Positions 27,001-35,196 of a stretch of 64,000 nucleotides of DNA are shown here, piece after piece. The stretch spans positions 806,001 to 870,000 of the forward strand of contig CAWDVH010000004.1 of NCBI GenBank assembly GCA_963805705.1, read 5' to 3'. This DNA is from CAWDVH01 sp963805705. GTDB taxonomy: Bacteria > Actinomycetota > Actinomycetes > Streptosporangiales > Streptosporangiaceae. The notes beneath the pieces are model-generated. The model saw nothing but the letters and a program-made list of their open reading frames with translations, did no database searches and was not told the DNA's origin. How positions within the stretch are numbered: the first letter of the stretch is position 1; every line of letters begins with the position of its first letter. The position numbers and the translations under genes are program-made.

Positions 27001-27299
27001 CCTTGCATGGTCTTGAACCGCGGAAAGACATCCTTGAAGACCCTGGCCTCGACATGATGCACGCCGGGCATCCCGTTTGCTGTGGGGGGGCCCTCATAGA
27101 AGGTCCACAGCGGCCCGCTGGCCGTCTGGTCCAGCGAGCGCTGAAACATCTTGGCGTCCCGCCAGCCGGCGAGCATGTCGTGCTCGATCCCTGGCAGGTC
27201 GACCACCGCGGGCATATCGGGGAAGGACCGGGGGCCGCCGGGCACGTGGTCCGGCTGGGCCCCGGCGGCCGGGAACTGTGGGTCGTCTGCGCGCGCCAT
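24048..27299 (-). CDS. ileS: Isoleucyl-tRNA synthetase, type 2 (HIGH-variant)
   Basis: This 1083-residue class I synthetase charges tRNA-Ile. The class I HIGH motif reads GVHHVE at residues 79-84 within NGMPGVHHVEARVFKD, and KMSKS reads KMSKH in DEHGRKMSKHLGNVLEP. GWDCHGLPVEVAVEKELGL, the editing domain and Zn-site cysteines (CPRCG, CWRCG, CPQCG) are visible. This form belongs to the eukaryote-like IleRS branch common in actinobacteria, many members of which resist mupirocin. ATG 27299 is preceded by a T-box leader. The gene is convergent with the split membrane-protein gene. Confidence 0.96.
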   Translation of the reverse strand: MARADDPQFPAAGAQPDHVPGGPRSFPDMPAVVDLPGIEHDMLAGWRDAKMFQRSLDQTASGPLWTFYEGPPTANGMPGVHHVEARVFKDVFPRFKTMQGFHVPRRGGWDCHGLPVEVAVEKELGLSSKKDIEAYGIEQFNARCRESVLRHVDAFEALTERMGYWVDLSSAYRTMDPGYIESVWWSLKVIFDQGLLVRDFRISPYCPRCGTALSDHELGQPDVYQIVADPSVTVRFRLLAGPDGASGQLAGADLLVWTTTPWTLVSNTAVAVHPDETYVIARRSGHDDRVVVAEALFGQVLGDGWDIIGRVSGAELAGAAYRRPFDLIDIPDAHRVVTGSFVTTEDGTGLVHLAPAFGADDMETSRAHGLPVVNPVRPDGTFEEQVPLVGGMFFKDADAPLVSDLADRGLLFSSHLHEHSYPHCWRCGTPLLYYALPSWYIRTTAIKAELLAENEKTNWQPPTIKEGRYGEWLRGNVDWALSRTRYWGTPLPLWQCPDGHLTCVGSLAELSELAGRDMAGLDPHRPQVDEVVITCPQCGEQARRVPEVIDTWYDSGSMPFAQLGAPHRNLAEFEAAYPAQFIAEALDQTRGWFYSLMAVGTLVFGRSAYENVLCLGLLVDEHGRKMSKHLGNVLEPIGLMDRHGADAVRWFFTATGSPWANRKISHAVLEEIVRKVLLTYWNTTSFFVLYANASAAQGNAWNAKRLAGAPPAAARPVLDRWMLSELHALVRDVTESLERFDSAAAGRRIAGFIDDLSNWYVRRSRRRFWEGPGTPGGAAAFATLHECLETLTRLMAPLTPFLTDYVWGVLRGDGSPDSVHLAAWPVADPRLIDERLAEQMSLTRRLVELGRSARATAAVKVRQPLARALVGAAGFADLPAELRAEVARELNVRALEPLAAVGAELVDYTVKPNFRALGRRFGKGTPAVAAAIESADAAGLAGQLRAGQTASVAVEGAAVQLGPDDVIVTQMPRSGWAVAAEGGETLALEVAITPELRREGLAREVVRLVQDARKSDGLDVSDRIWLRWQAADPELAAALSEHGALISAEVLAVDYEALPASRPAAPPSARPRECVSMPMTISA

Positions 27300-27490
27300 G
27301 GTGAGCGGCCTCCCGCGGGTTGTCGCACCAGCGGGACCCTGGGTTCCTGCGGTCCCGTCAGCACGGCTTCGCGGAGGGACGAGGCGCGCCGGCGGCGGCC
27401 CCGCGGTACCACCCTCCTTGGCCGGCGGCCGCGCCTGGCGGCGGCGGCTCGCGACCCTCTCGGTTCAGTCCTGCAGCCGGCTCTACTGAG
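27300..27490 (-). promoter_or_regulatory. T-box riboswitch leader of ileS
   Basis: On the minus strand the sequence AAGGAGGGTGGTACCGCGG (27401-27419) matches the T-box consensus that pairs with the uncharged tRNA acceptor end. It is flanked by long GC-rich complementary arms (GGCGCGGCCGCCGGCC against GGCCGCCGCCGGCGCGCC). Between it and the ATG lies CCCGCTGGTG...CCCGCGGGAGG, where the ribosome site could be sequestered. Actinobacterial ileS T-boxes are known to act on translation through an ultrashort Stem I. The isoleucine specifier codon could not be placed with confidence; an 8-bp inverted repeat, GCGGATTC/GAATCCGC, at 27490-27514 is a Stem I candidate, and TAGAAT within it resembles a -10. 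Confidence 0.78.
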
Positions 27491-27684
27491 CGGATTCTAG
27501 CGAGCGGAATCCGCCGTTCTTCCGGCGGCTCCGGGGTGATCTGGTCCGTTCCGGCGCCCTGGCGGCTCGCGTTATCCGGGCTCGCTCCTGGCGCCGCAGC
27601 GGCAGCTGTCCCCATCCATGCCGTGCAGGGCTTCAGGATAGCCGAGGCCGGGGAATACCCGTGCGGGTGTCGCCGCTCAAGTGT

Positions 27685-27713
27685 TTGCGGTTCGCAGCGC
27701 CACCACTTATCCT
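27685..27713 (+). promoter_or_regulatory. Promoter of the dksA/traR-lspA-rluD unit
   Basis: TTGCGG at 27685-27690 and TATCCT at 27708-27713 are 17 bp apart, a fair sigma-70-type match, 67 bp ahead of the DksA/TraR-type start. The remaining sequence back to the ileS leader (27515-27684) shows no gene. Confidence 0.45.
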
Positions 27714-27779
27714 CCGGTGACTGCCCGCAATCAAGATCATTGCCTAGTGGGCTGTCTAACTGCACCGAGGAGGCGGGAA

Positions 27780-28199
27780 ATGACGGTAGCCAGGAGTCGG
27801 GGAGCTGCTGCCCTTCCCGTGCGGCCGGGCGAGCGGCGCTGGACCGACGCCGAGCTGACTGAGGTGCATGACCGGCTGGCGGCCGAGGCCGCCGAGCTGC
27901 GCGCGGACATCGGCAAGGCCGAATCCGACATCGCTGACCGGCTGAGCGATGCGGTCGGCGACGCCGGCGATGACCAGGCCGACGTCGGCGCGAAGACCTT
28001 CGAGCGGGAGCACGAGCTCGCTCTGGCCCACAACTCGCGCGAGCTTCTCGAGCAGAACGAGCGTGCGCTGGCCCGGATCGAGGCGGGTACGTACGGAATA
28101 TGCGAATCATGCGGCGAGCCGATCGGCAAGGCACGGCTCCAGGCATTTCCCAGGGCGACCCTGTGCGTGACCTGCAAGCAGCGCGAGGAACGCCGCTGA
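27780..28199 (+). CDS. DksA/TraR-family C4 zinc finger protein
   Basis: This 139-residue protein has an N-terminal helical hairpin (about residues 20-95, Ala/Glu/Arg-rich) and a C-terminal C4 zinc finger, CESCGEPI followed 17 residues later by CVTCK. The fold is that of DksA/TraR proteins, which insert into the RNA polymerase secondary channel. Actinobacterial members between ileS and lspA are widespread, but their effect on transcription is little studied; the DxxDxA tip of E. coli DksA is not obvious here. ATG 27780 has a GAGGAGGCGG site; the frame extends upstream to 27681 without a better start. Confidence 0.9.
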   Translation: MTVARSRGAAALPVRPGERRWTDAELTEVHDRLAAEAAELRADIGKAESDIADRLSDAVGDAGDDQADVGAKTFEREHELALAHNSRELLEQNERALARIEAGTYGICESCGEPIGKARLQAFPRATLCVTCKQREERR

Positions 28200-28246
28200 C
28201 CGGGCGGCCGGAGACGGCTCGCCGCCGTGGCGGGCCGCCGGACCGG

Positions 28247-28924
28247 ATGGGCGAGCATCCCGCCGCGCGCACGGCGCCCCGGCGGGTCGGCGCCCTGGCG
28301 GCCATCGCGGTAACGGTGCTGGCCCTGGACATCGCGACCAAGGTGACCGTCGTGGCGACGCTGTCCGACCGTGCGCCGGCCCGGCTGCTCGGGGGGCTGC
28401 TGACGCTCCGGGTGTGGCGCAACCCCGGTGCCGCGTTCAGCTTCGGTACCTCGCTGACGCTGGTGTTCTCCGCCATCGCCGTCGGGGTGATCGTCTACAT
28501 CCTGCGCACGTCTCATCGCATTCGCAGCCTGCCGTGGGCGGTGGCGCTCGGCCTGCTCCTGGGCGGGGCCAGCGGCAACCTGACGGACCGGATCTTCCGG
28601 TATCCAGGGCCGCTGCGCGGCTACGTGGTCGACTGGATCCAGGTGCCGCACTGGCCGGTGTTCAACATTGCCGATTCCTCGATCGTGTGCGGCGGCGCGC
28701 TCGCCGTCCTGCTCGCGGTGCGCGGAATCCGGATCGACGGCAGCCGGGCCGGCGGCAGCGGGGTTGACGAGAGCCAGATTGCTCCGGCCGCCCAGGACGC
28801 CCAGGCGGCTCAGGCGGCAGCGGGCGAGGATCCGCCGGCGGACGACGCCACCCGGCTCCCTGATGACCACCCGCGCCTGCCACCGGACGGCCAGGGCAGC
28901 CCGCCTGGCGGCGGCGGGGCATGA
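28247..28924 (+). CDS. lspA: Lipoprotein signal peptidase LspA
   Basis: This membrane aspartyl protease removes signal peptides from diacylglyceryl-modified prolipoproteins. The two catalytic Asp motifs are GGASGNLTDRI and VFNIADSSI; the NPGAAFSF segment is also conserved. Four transmembrane helices are visible. I start at ATG 28247, 47 bp after the DksA/TraR-type gene, giving 225 residues, of which the last 60 or so form a disordered, acidic Pro/Gly tail not found in short LspA proteins. The stop overlaps the pseudouridine synthase start by 4 bp. Confidence 0.94.
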   Translation: MGEHPAARTAPRRVGALAAIAVTVLALDIATKVTVVATLSDRAPARLLGGLLTLRVWRNPGAAFSFGTSLTLVFSAIAVGVIVYILRTSHRIRSLPWAVALGLLLGGASGNLTDRIFRYPGPLRGYVVDWIQVPHWPVFNIADSSIVCGGALAVLLAVRGIRIDGSRAGGSGVDESQIAPAAQDAQAAQAAAGEDPPADDATRLPDDHPRLPPDGQGSPPGGGGA

Positions 28925-29853
28925 CCTCGCCGGGCCAGCGCCGGGTGCCCGTTCCCGAAGGACTCGACGGCGAGCGCCTGGACGCGGCCATGGCCCGGAT
29001 GTTCGGCCTGTCCAGGGCCAGGGCGGCCGAGCTGATCGGCAACGGGTCCGTGCTGGTGGCGGGCCGCCCGGCGACCAAGTCTGACCGGGTGCCGGCCGGC
29101 GAGTGGCTGGAGGTGACGCTGCCGCCGCCGCCGCAGTCGGCCCTGGCCAGGCCCGAGCCCGTGCCCGGCCTGACCGTGCTCTTCCAGGACGCCGACATCC
29201 TGGTCGTGGACAAGGCCGGCGTCGCGGCGCACCCGACGCCCGGATGGACCGGTCCGACCGTGCTGCAGGGGCTGCTCGCCGCTGGCTACACGATCGCCAC
29301 CAGCGGCGCGGCCGAGCGCCAGGGAATCGTGCACCGGCTGGACGCCAACACCACGGGCGTCATGGTCCTGGCGGCCAGCGAGCGCGCGTACACCTCGCTG
29401 AAGCAGGCCTTCCGCGACCGCGAGGTGGACAAGCGGTATCACGCCCTCGTCCAGGGGCATCCCGATCCGCTCCGGGGCACGATCGACGCGCCGATAGCCA
29501 GGCATCCGTCCGGCGATGGCAGGTTCGCGGTCATCAACGGGGGCAGGCCGTCGGTCACGCATTACGACACGCTGGAGGCATTCCGGGCGGCCAGCCTGGC
29601 GGAGATCATCCTGGAGACGGGGCGCACCCATCAGATCCGGGTGCACATGTCCGCGGTCCGCCACCCCTGCGTAGGCGACCGGCTGTACGGCGCCGATCCG
29701 GTGCTGGCCGCCCGGCTGGGCCTGACCCGCCAGTGGCTGCACGCGGTGAGCCTGGCCTTCGCCCATCCGCAGGACGGCCACCGGGTCGAGTTCTCCAGCG
29801 GCTACCCGGCCGACCTGCAGCACGCGCTCGACGTCCTGCGCGCGCAGTCCTGA
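28921..29853 (+). CDS. RluD/RluC-type 23S rRNA pseudouridine synthase
   Basis: This 310-residue protein has an N-terminal S4 RNA-binding domain (about 15-75, ARAAELIGNGSVLVAGRP) and the RluA-family synthase domain. The catalytic Asp sits in GIVHRLDANTTGVMVLA; KRYHALVQGHP and ETGRTHQIRVHM are also conserved. It isomerises uridines in 23S rRNA helix regions; the exact target (RluD- or RluC-like) cannot be told from sequence alone. It overlaps lspA as ATGA, an arrangement shared with many Gram-positives. Confidence 0.93.
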   Translation: MTSPGQRRVPVPEGLDGERLDAAMARMFGLSRARAAELIGNGSVLVAGRPATKSDRVPAGEWLEVTLPPPPQSALARPEPVPGLTVLFQDADILVVDKAGVAAHPTPGWTGPTVLQGLLAAGYTIATSGAAERQGIVHRLDANTTGVMVLAASERAYTSLKQAFRDREVDKRYHALVQGHPDPLRGTIDAPIARHPSGDGRFAVINGGRPSVTHYDTLEAFRAASLAEIILETGRTHQIRVHMSAVRHPCVGDRLYGADPVLAARLGLTRQWLHAVSLAFAHPQDGHRVEFSSGYPADLQHALDVLRAQS

Positions 29854-30093
29854 GCCAGCGGCCGGCACGAGCCGGCGCGTCGGCGTCCCGCCGGGAACCA
29901 TCCGGGCGATAAGCTCAGAAGCACCGGGCCGCAGCGGCTCCCGGCGGGCTCATCGCCTCCAGCGGGCCCCGCCGGAGGCAGCGCGCCGGCCACTTCCCCC
30001 GGTCCAGTTCATCGCGCGCCTGCCCGGCGCGGCGGTGGCTTCGCCACCGGTCGCGTCGGCACGCGGCGGCATGCCTGAAGGAGGCGGATCTTC
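29854..30093 (+). other. rluD-type gene to dnaE intergenic region
   Basis: These 240 bp hold no gene. A hairpin GGTGGC-TTC-GCCACC at 30034-30048 lies about 45 bp before dnaE and could be a terminator of the preceding operon or part of the dnaE leader. GATAAGCT near 29908 resembles a -10 element. GAAGGAGGCGG ahead of 30094 is the dnaE ribosome site. Confidence 0.4.
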
Positions 30094-33000
30094 ATGGCGG
30101 CAGCCCCGGCGGGAAGCCCGGCCAGGGGAGACGGCGATTCGTTTGTCCACCTGCACGTGCACACCGAGTACTCCATGCTGGACGGGGCTGCCCGGCTGAA
30201 GGACCTGTTCGCCGAGTGCGAGCGCGGCGGCATGTCGGCCATCGCCATCACCGACCACGGCAACATATACGGAGCCTACGACTTCTACACCAAGGCGCGG
30301 GCAGCCGGCATCAAGCCGATCATCGGCATCGAGGCTTACGTCGCGCCCGAGCACCGCGGGCACAAGCAGCCGGTCCGCTGGGGCACGCCGGCGCAGAAGA
30401 ACGACGACGTGTCCGGCGCGGGCGCCTACACGCACATGACGCTGCTGGCCGAGACCACCGAGGGCATGCACAACCTGTTCAAGCTGTCCTCCATGGCGTC
30501 CCTGGAAGGTTACTTCCGCAAGCCACGGATGGACCGCGAGCTGCTGGCCCAGTACGCGAAGGGGCTCATCGCCACCACGGGCTGCCCCGGCGGCGAGGTC
30601 CAGACCAGGCTCAGGCTCGGCCAGGACCGCGAGGCCCTGCAGGCGGCGGCCGACTACCGCGACATCTTCGGGCCGGAGAACTTCTTCGTCGAGCTCATGG
30701 ACCACGGGCTCGACGTCGAGCTGCGGACCCGGCAGGCGCTGCGGCGCATCGCCGGTGACCTATCGCTGCCGTACGTCGCCACCAATGACCTGCACTACGC
30801 GCGCGAGGGCGACGCCGAGGCCCACGGGGCCCTGCTCTGCGTGCAGACGGGCACCAACCTGGCCGACCCGAACCGATTCAAGTTCGACGGCACCAGCTAC
30901 TACGTCAAGAGCCCGCAGGAGATGCGCGCGATCAGCACCGACGAGATCTGGCAGTCCGGGTGCGACTCGACGCTGCTGATCGCCGAGCGGGCCAACGTCG
31001 AGTTCACCAAGTCGAACCTGATGCCCAGATTCCCGCTGCCCGAAGGGGAGACCGAGGCGAGCTGGTTCCGCACCGAGGTCTGGCGGGGGATGGACCGCCG
31101 GTACCCGGACGGCTACGACGAGCAGCGCCGGGTCCAGGCCGAGTACGAGATCGGCGTCATCGAGGCGATGGGATTCTGCTCCTACTTCCTGGTCGTCGCG
31201 GACTTCATCATGTGGGCCAAGCGGAACGGGATCCGGGTGGGACCGTGCCGCGGCTCGGCGGGCGGCTCGATCGTGTCCTACGCCATGGGCATCACCGACC
31301 TGGACCCGATCGCGCTTGGCCTGGTGTTCGAGCGCTTCCTGAACCCCGAGCGCGTGTCTATGCCCGACGTTGACGTCGACTTCGACGAGCGCAGGCGCGG
31401 CGATGTCATCCGCTATGTCACCGAGAAGTACGGCGACGACCGGGTCGCCCAGATCATCACCTACGGCACGATCAAGGCCAAGGCCGCGGTCAAGGACGCG
31501 GCCAGGGTGCGCGGCTTTCCTTACTCACTCGGTGACCGGATCACCAAGGCCTTCCCGCCGCCCATCCTCGGCAAGGACATGCCGCTGTCCGGCGTGTTCG
31601 AGCCGGACCACCCCCGGTACGGCGAGGCCGGCGAGATCCGCGCGCTGTATGAGGCCGAGGCCGAGGTCAAGCAGGTCATCGACACCGCGCGCGGGCTGGA
31701 GGGACTGATCAGGCAGGCCGGCGTGCACGCGGCCGGGGTGATCATGAGCTGCGAGCCGCTGCTCGACCACATCCCGGTGTGGAAGCGCGAGGCCGACGGG
31801 GCGGTGATCACGCAGTTCGACTATCCCTCGTGCGAGGACATCGGGCTGCTCAAGATGGACTTCCTGGGGCTGCGCAACCTGACCGTGATCGATGACGCCA
31901 TCCGCGGCATCGCCGACAACCGCGGCATCGAGATCGACCTGGACACCCTCGGCCTGGACGACAAGCCGACCTACGAGCTGCTGGCCCGCGGTGACACCCT
32001 CGGCGTGTTCCAGCTCGACGGCAGCCCGATGCGGGCGCTGCTGCGGGCCATGCGGGCCGACAAGTTCGGCGACATCTCCGCGGTCATCGCGCTGTACCGG
32101 CCGGGCCCGATGGCCAGCGCCCCGGTGTACGCCGACCGCAAGACCGGGCGAGCGCAGGTCATCCCCATCCACCCCGAGCTCGCCGGGCCGCTGGAAGACA
32201 TCCTGGGTGAGAGTTACGGCCTGCTGGTCTATCAGGAAGATGTCATGTTCGCCGCGCAGAAGCTGGCCGGGTACTCGCCGGGCAAGGCCGACCTGCTGCG
32301 CCGGGCCATGGGCAAGAAGAAGAAGGAGATCCTGGAGGCCGAGTACGAGCCGTTCGCGGCCGGCATGCGGGCCAACGGGTACTCCGATAACGCGATCAAG
32401 ACCATCTGGGACGTGATGGTCCCGTTCTCTGGCTACGCGTTCAACAAGGCGCACGCGGCCGGCTACGGGCTGATCTCCTACTGGACGGCCTACCTGAAGG
32501 CCAACTTCCCGGCCGAGTACATGGCGGGCCTGCTCACCTCGGTGGCCGGTGACAAGGACAAGTCAGCGCTGTACCTGAACGAGTGCCGCCGGATGGGGAT
32601 CAAGGTGCTGCCGCCGGACGTGAACGCATCGACGGCGATGTTCACGCCGGTCGGCGAGGACATCAGGTTCGGCATGGCCGCGGTCCGCAACGTCGGCACC
32701 AACGTGGTCGAGTCGATCGTGGCGGCCCGCAAGGCCAAGGGCGCGTTCACCAGCTTCGCCGACTTCCTGCGCAAGGTACCGGTCAACGTGTGCAACAAGC
32801 GGGTCATCGAGTCCCTGGTCAAGGCGGGCGCGTTCGATGAGTTCGGCAACTCCCGCAAGGGCCTGGTCCTGATCCACGAGCAGGCCATCGACACCGTCAT
32901 CGACGTCAAGCGCAACGAGGCGATCGGCCAGGACTCGCTCTTCGGCGACGACACCGAGAGCGCGGCCACGTTCGACGTGCCCGTCCCCGAGGGGGAGTGG

Positions 33001-33660
33001 GAGAAGGCCACGCTGCTGGCCTTCGAGCGGGAGATGCTCGGCCTGTACGTGTCGGACCACCCGCTGCTCGGCCTGGAGCACATCCTGGCGGCCGAGACGG
33101 ACTGCTCGGTCGCGCAGCTCATCGGCTCGGCCGAGGAGGATACGCAGCGCTCCTCCCGCGGCGACCGCGACGCCCAGATCGTCACCGTCGGGGGGATCCT
33201 GTCCGGGGTACAGCGCAAGGTCACCCGGCAGGGCAACGCCTGGGCGGCGGCCACCCTGGAGGACCTGGAGGGCGCGATCGAGGTCCTGTTCTTCCCGGCG
33301 ACCTACCAGCAGTACATGACGCAGGTCATCGAGGATGCGGTCGTGGTCGTAAAGGGACGGCTGGACCGGCGCGAGGACGCGCCCAAGCTGGTCGCGATGG
33401 ACGTGCGGGTCCCCGAGCTGAAGCCGGGGGAGCAGGGCCCTTTCGTGGTATCGATCCTGGAGGCACGCTGCGTGCAGCCGGTGGTCGAGCGGCTCAAGGA
33501 GGTGCTGGGCACGCATCCGGGTCCCGTCGAGGTGCACCTGAAGCTGCTCAGCGGGTCGCGGGCCAAGGTGGTGAAGCTAGATGACAAGCTGCGGGTCAGG
33601 CCGTCGCCGTCACTGCTGGCCGACCTGAAGCAGCTGCTTGGCCCCGGCTGCGTCGGCTGA
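30094..33660 (+). CDS. dnaE: DNA polymerase III alpha subunit DnaE
   Basis: This 1188-residue protein is the main replicative polymerase subunit (DnaE1 type). An N-terminal PHP domain starts at FVHLHVHTEYSMLDGA (about 17-32) with ITDHGNIYGAYDF, and keeps metal-binding His/Asp residues seen in proofreading-competent PHP domains. The palm has GPCRGSAGGS and the catalytic PDVDVDFDERRR near residues 423-434. Tandem helix-hairpin-helix, beta-binding and OB domains follow (IVTVGGILSGVQRKVT). Length and motifs are those of actinobacterial DnaE1. The ATG has a strong AAGGAGG site. It appears monocistronic. Confidence 0.97.
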   Translation: MAAAPAGSPARGDGDSFVHLHVHTEYSMLDGAARLKDLFAECERGGMSAIAITDHGNIYGAYDFYTKARAAGIKPIIGIEAYVAPEHRGHKQPVRWGTPAQKNDDVSGAGAYTHMTLLAETTEGMHNLFKLSSMASLEGYFRKPRMDRELLAQYAKGLIATTGCPGGEVQTRLRLGQDREALQAAADYRDIFGPENFFVELMDHGLDVELRTRQALRRIAGDLSLPYVATNDLHYAREGDAEAHGALLCVQTGTNLADPNRFKFDGTSYYVKSPQEMRAISTDEIWQSGCDSTLLIAERANVEFTKSNLMPRFPLPEGETEASWFRTEVWRGMDRRYPDGYDEQRRVQAEYEIGVIEAMGFCSYFLVVADFIMWAKRNGIRVGPCRGSAGGSIVSYAMGITDLDPIALGLVFERFLNPERVSMPDVDVDFDERRRGDVIRYVTEKYGDDRVAQIITYGTIKAKAAVKDAARVRGFPYSLGDRITKAFPPPILGKDMPLSGVFEPDHPRYGEAGEIRALYEAEAEVKQVIDTARGLEGLIRQAGVHAAGVIMSCEPLLDHIPVWKREADGAVITQFDYPSCEDIGLLKMDFLGLRNLTVIDDAIRGIADNRGIEIDLDTLGLDDKPTYELLARGDTLGVFQLDGSPMRALLRAMRADKFGDISAVIALYRPGPMASAPVYADRKTGRAQVIPIHPELAGPLEDILGESYGLLVYQEDVMFAAQKLAGYSPGKADLLRRAMGKKKKEILEAEYEPFAAGMRANGYSDNAIKTIWDVMVPFSGYAFNKAHAAGYGLISYWTAYLKANFPAEYMAGLLTSVAGDKDKSALYLNECRRMGIKVLPPDVNASTAMFTPVGEDIRFGMAAVRNVGTNVVESIVAARKAKGAFTSFADFLRKVPVNVCNKRVIESLVKAGAFDEFGNSRKGLVLIHEQAIDTVIDVKRNEAIGQDSLFGDDTESAATFDVPVPEGEWEKATLLAFEREMLGLYVSDHPLLGLEHILAAETDCSVAQLIGSAEEDTQRSSRGDRDAQIVTVGGILSGVQRKVTRQGNAWAAATLEDLEGAIEVLFFPATYQQYMTQVIEDAVVVVKGRLDRREDAPKLVAMDVRVPELKPGEQGPFVVSILEARCVQPVVERLKEVLGTHPGPVEVHLKLLSGSRAKVVKLDDKLRVRPSPSLLADLKQLLGPGCVG

Positions 33661-33765
33661 CCTGGCTGCCCGCCGCCTGCGCTCGCCTGGCCGGCCGCCA
33701 TGGCCCGCGCCGGTCAAGCGCCGCTGCGCCGGTCAAGAGGCGCCGGGCGGGGGGAGACTGGTCTC

Positions 33766-35196
33766 ATGATGCGAAGGCTGCTGCTGGGCTCGGAGTGGCG
33801 CCGCGACGTGCTGCGCACCAATCTCTGGCTGGTCCCGGCGATCGAGGTCGTGGCCGCGGTCGTGCTCTTCGCCTGCACCTATGCCGCCGACCTGGCCGCC
33901 TACGACGGCAAGTTCACGGTGCCCGGATGGGCGATCAGCGGGTCGGCTGACGCGGCGCGGCAGGTCCTCATCGCGATCGCCGCCGCCGTGATCACTGTCG
34001 TGGGCGTGGTGTTCTCGATCGTGATCGTGGCGCTGACCCTGACCTCGACTCAGTTCGGCCCCCGGATGCTGCGCAATTTCATCCGCGATCGCGGTACGCA
34101 GATCACGCTGGGGACCTTCGTGGCGACGTTCGTGTACGCGATCCTCGCGCTCGGCTCGATCGGCCAGGGCGGCCATGGCGCCTTCGTGCCGCATATCAGC
34201 GTCACGGTGACCCTGGTCCTGATGGTCGCGGACCTCGCCGTGCTCATCTACTTCCTGCATCACATCGCCATCCAGATCCAGCTGCCGCATGTCATCGCCG
34301 GAATTGCCGGCGACCTGTCGGCTGCGATTGACGCCCAGGAACTCGACGCATCGGCGGCCCCCGGCGATCCGTCGGCCGGGAAGCTGATCGCCGGGCTGGA
34401 CGGGCCGGGCGGTATCGTCACCGCACCGCGCAGCGGGTACCTGCAGTTCATCCACCACCGCACCCTGGTGCGGATGGCCTCGGAAGTGGGGGCAGTGATC
34501 CACCTGCTGTACCGCCCCGGCCACTTCCTGGTCCAGGGGCATCCGTACGCGGCCGTCTGGCCGGCCGGTGCCGCCGACCAGGTGGCCCGCGAGCTGTCCC
34601 GTGCCCATGTCACCGGGCCGTACCGGACCCTGGCCCAGGATGTCTCCTTCGGCATCGATCAGCTCGTCGAGATCGGGATACGGGCCCTGTCCACGGCGGT
34701 CAACGACACCTTTACCGCGCTGACCTGCATTGACTGGATCGGCGACAGCCTCTGCAAGGTAACCGGCCGCTGGCAGCCCACCCGGATCTACCGCGACGAG
34801 CAGGGGATCGTGCGGGTCATCACCACCGAGGTCAGCTACGAGCGGCTGGTCCAGCGCTCGTTTGTGATGATCCGGCAGGCGGCCCGCGGCATGCCCGCGG
34901 TGATGATCCGCCAGCTGGACGCGCTGGCCAAGATCATGGAGCGGACGACAGCCAGCAGCGAGCGCCAGGTCCTGCTCGATCAGGCGGCGATGATCGAGCG
35001 GTCGAGCGTCGCGTCGGTGCCCGAGGAGTGCGACCGGGCCGATGTGCGCCAGCGCTACGATGCGCTACTGGCCGTGCACGCCGGGCTCCTGGCCGCTCAG
35101 GCATCGCGCCGGCGCAGCAGCACCGCGGCGGCGGCCAGCAAGACCGCCGTCCAGAGGCAGAATACCCCGAATCCCTGCCAGGGGGAGAGCAGCTGA
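33766..35196 (+). CDS. DUF2254 family membrane protein
   Basis: This 476-residue protein has four transmembrane helices in its first 200 residues (for example IEVVAAVVLFACTYAADLA and IAIAAAVITVVGVVFSIVIV). The soluble region contains family segments such as TSTQFGPRMLRNF, APRSGYLQFI, DVSFGIDQLVEIGIRALS and AVNDTFTA. DUF2254 proteins are widespread in bacteria and without assigned function. Start ATG 33766 has GGGGGGAG upstream; the frame is open to 33700. Its last 100 bp overlap the 3' end of the ABC permease gene on the other strand, so its Ser/Ala/Arg/Gln-rich C-terminus may be a late extension. Confidence 0.88.
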   Translation: MMRRLLLGSEWRRDVLRTNLWLVPAIEVVAAVVLFACTYAADLAAYDGKFTVPGWAISGSADAARQVLIAIAAAVITVVGVVFSIVIVALTLTSTQFGPRMLRNFIRDRGTQITLGTFVATFVYAILALGSIGQGGHGAFVPHISVTVTLVLMVADLAVLIYFLHHIAIQIQLPHVIAGIAGDLSAAIDAQELDASAAPGDPSAGKLIAGLDGPGGIVTAPRSGYLQFIHHRTLVRMASEVGAVIHLLYRPGHFLVQGHPYAAVWPAGAADQVARELSRAHVTGPYRTLAQDVSFGIDQLVEIGIRALSTAVNDTFTALTCIDWIGDSLCKVTGRWQPTRIYRDEQGIVRVITTEVSYERLVQRSFVMIRQAARGMPAVMIRQLDALAKIMERTTASSERQVLLDQAAMIERSSVASVPEECDRADVRQRYDALLAVHAGLLAAQASRRRSSTAAAASKTAVQRQNTPNPCQGESS

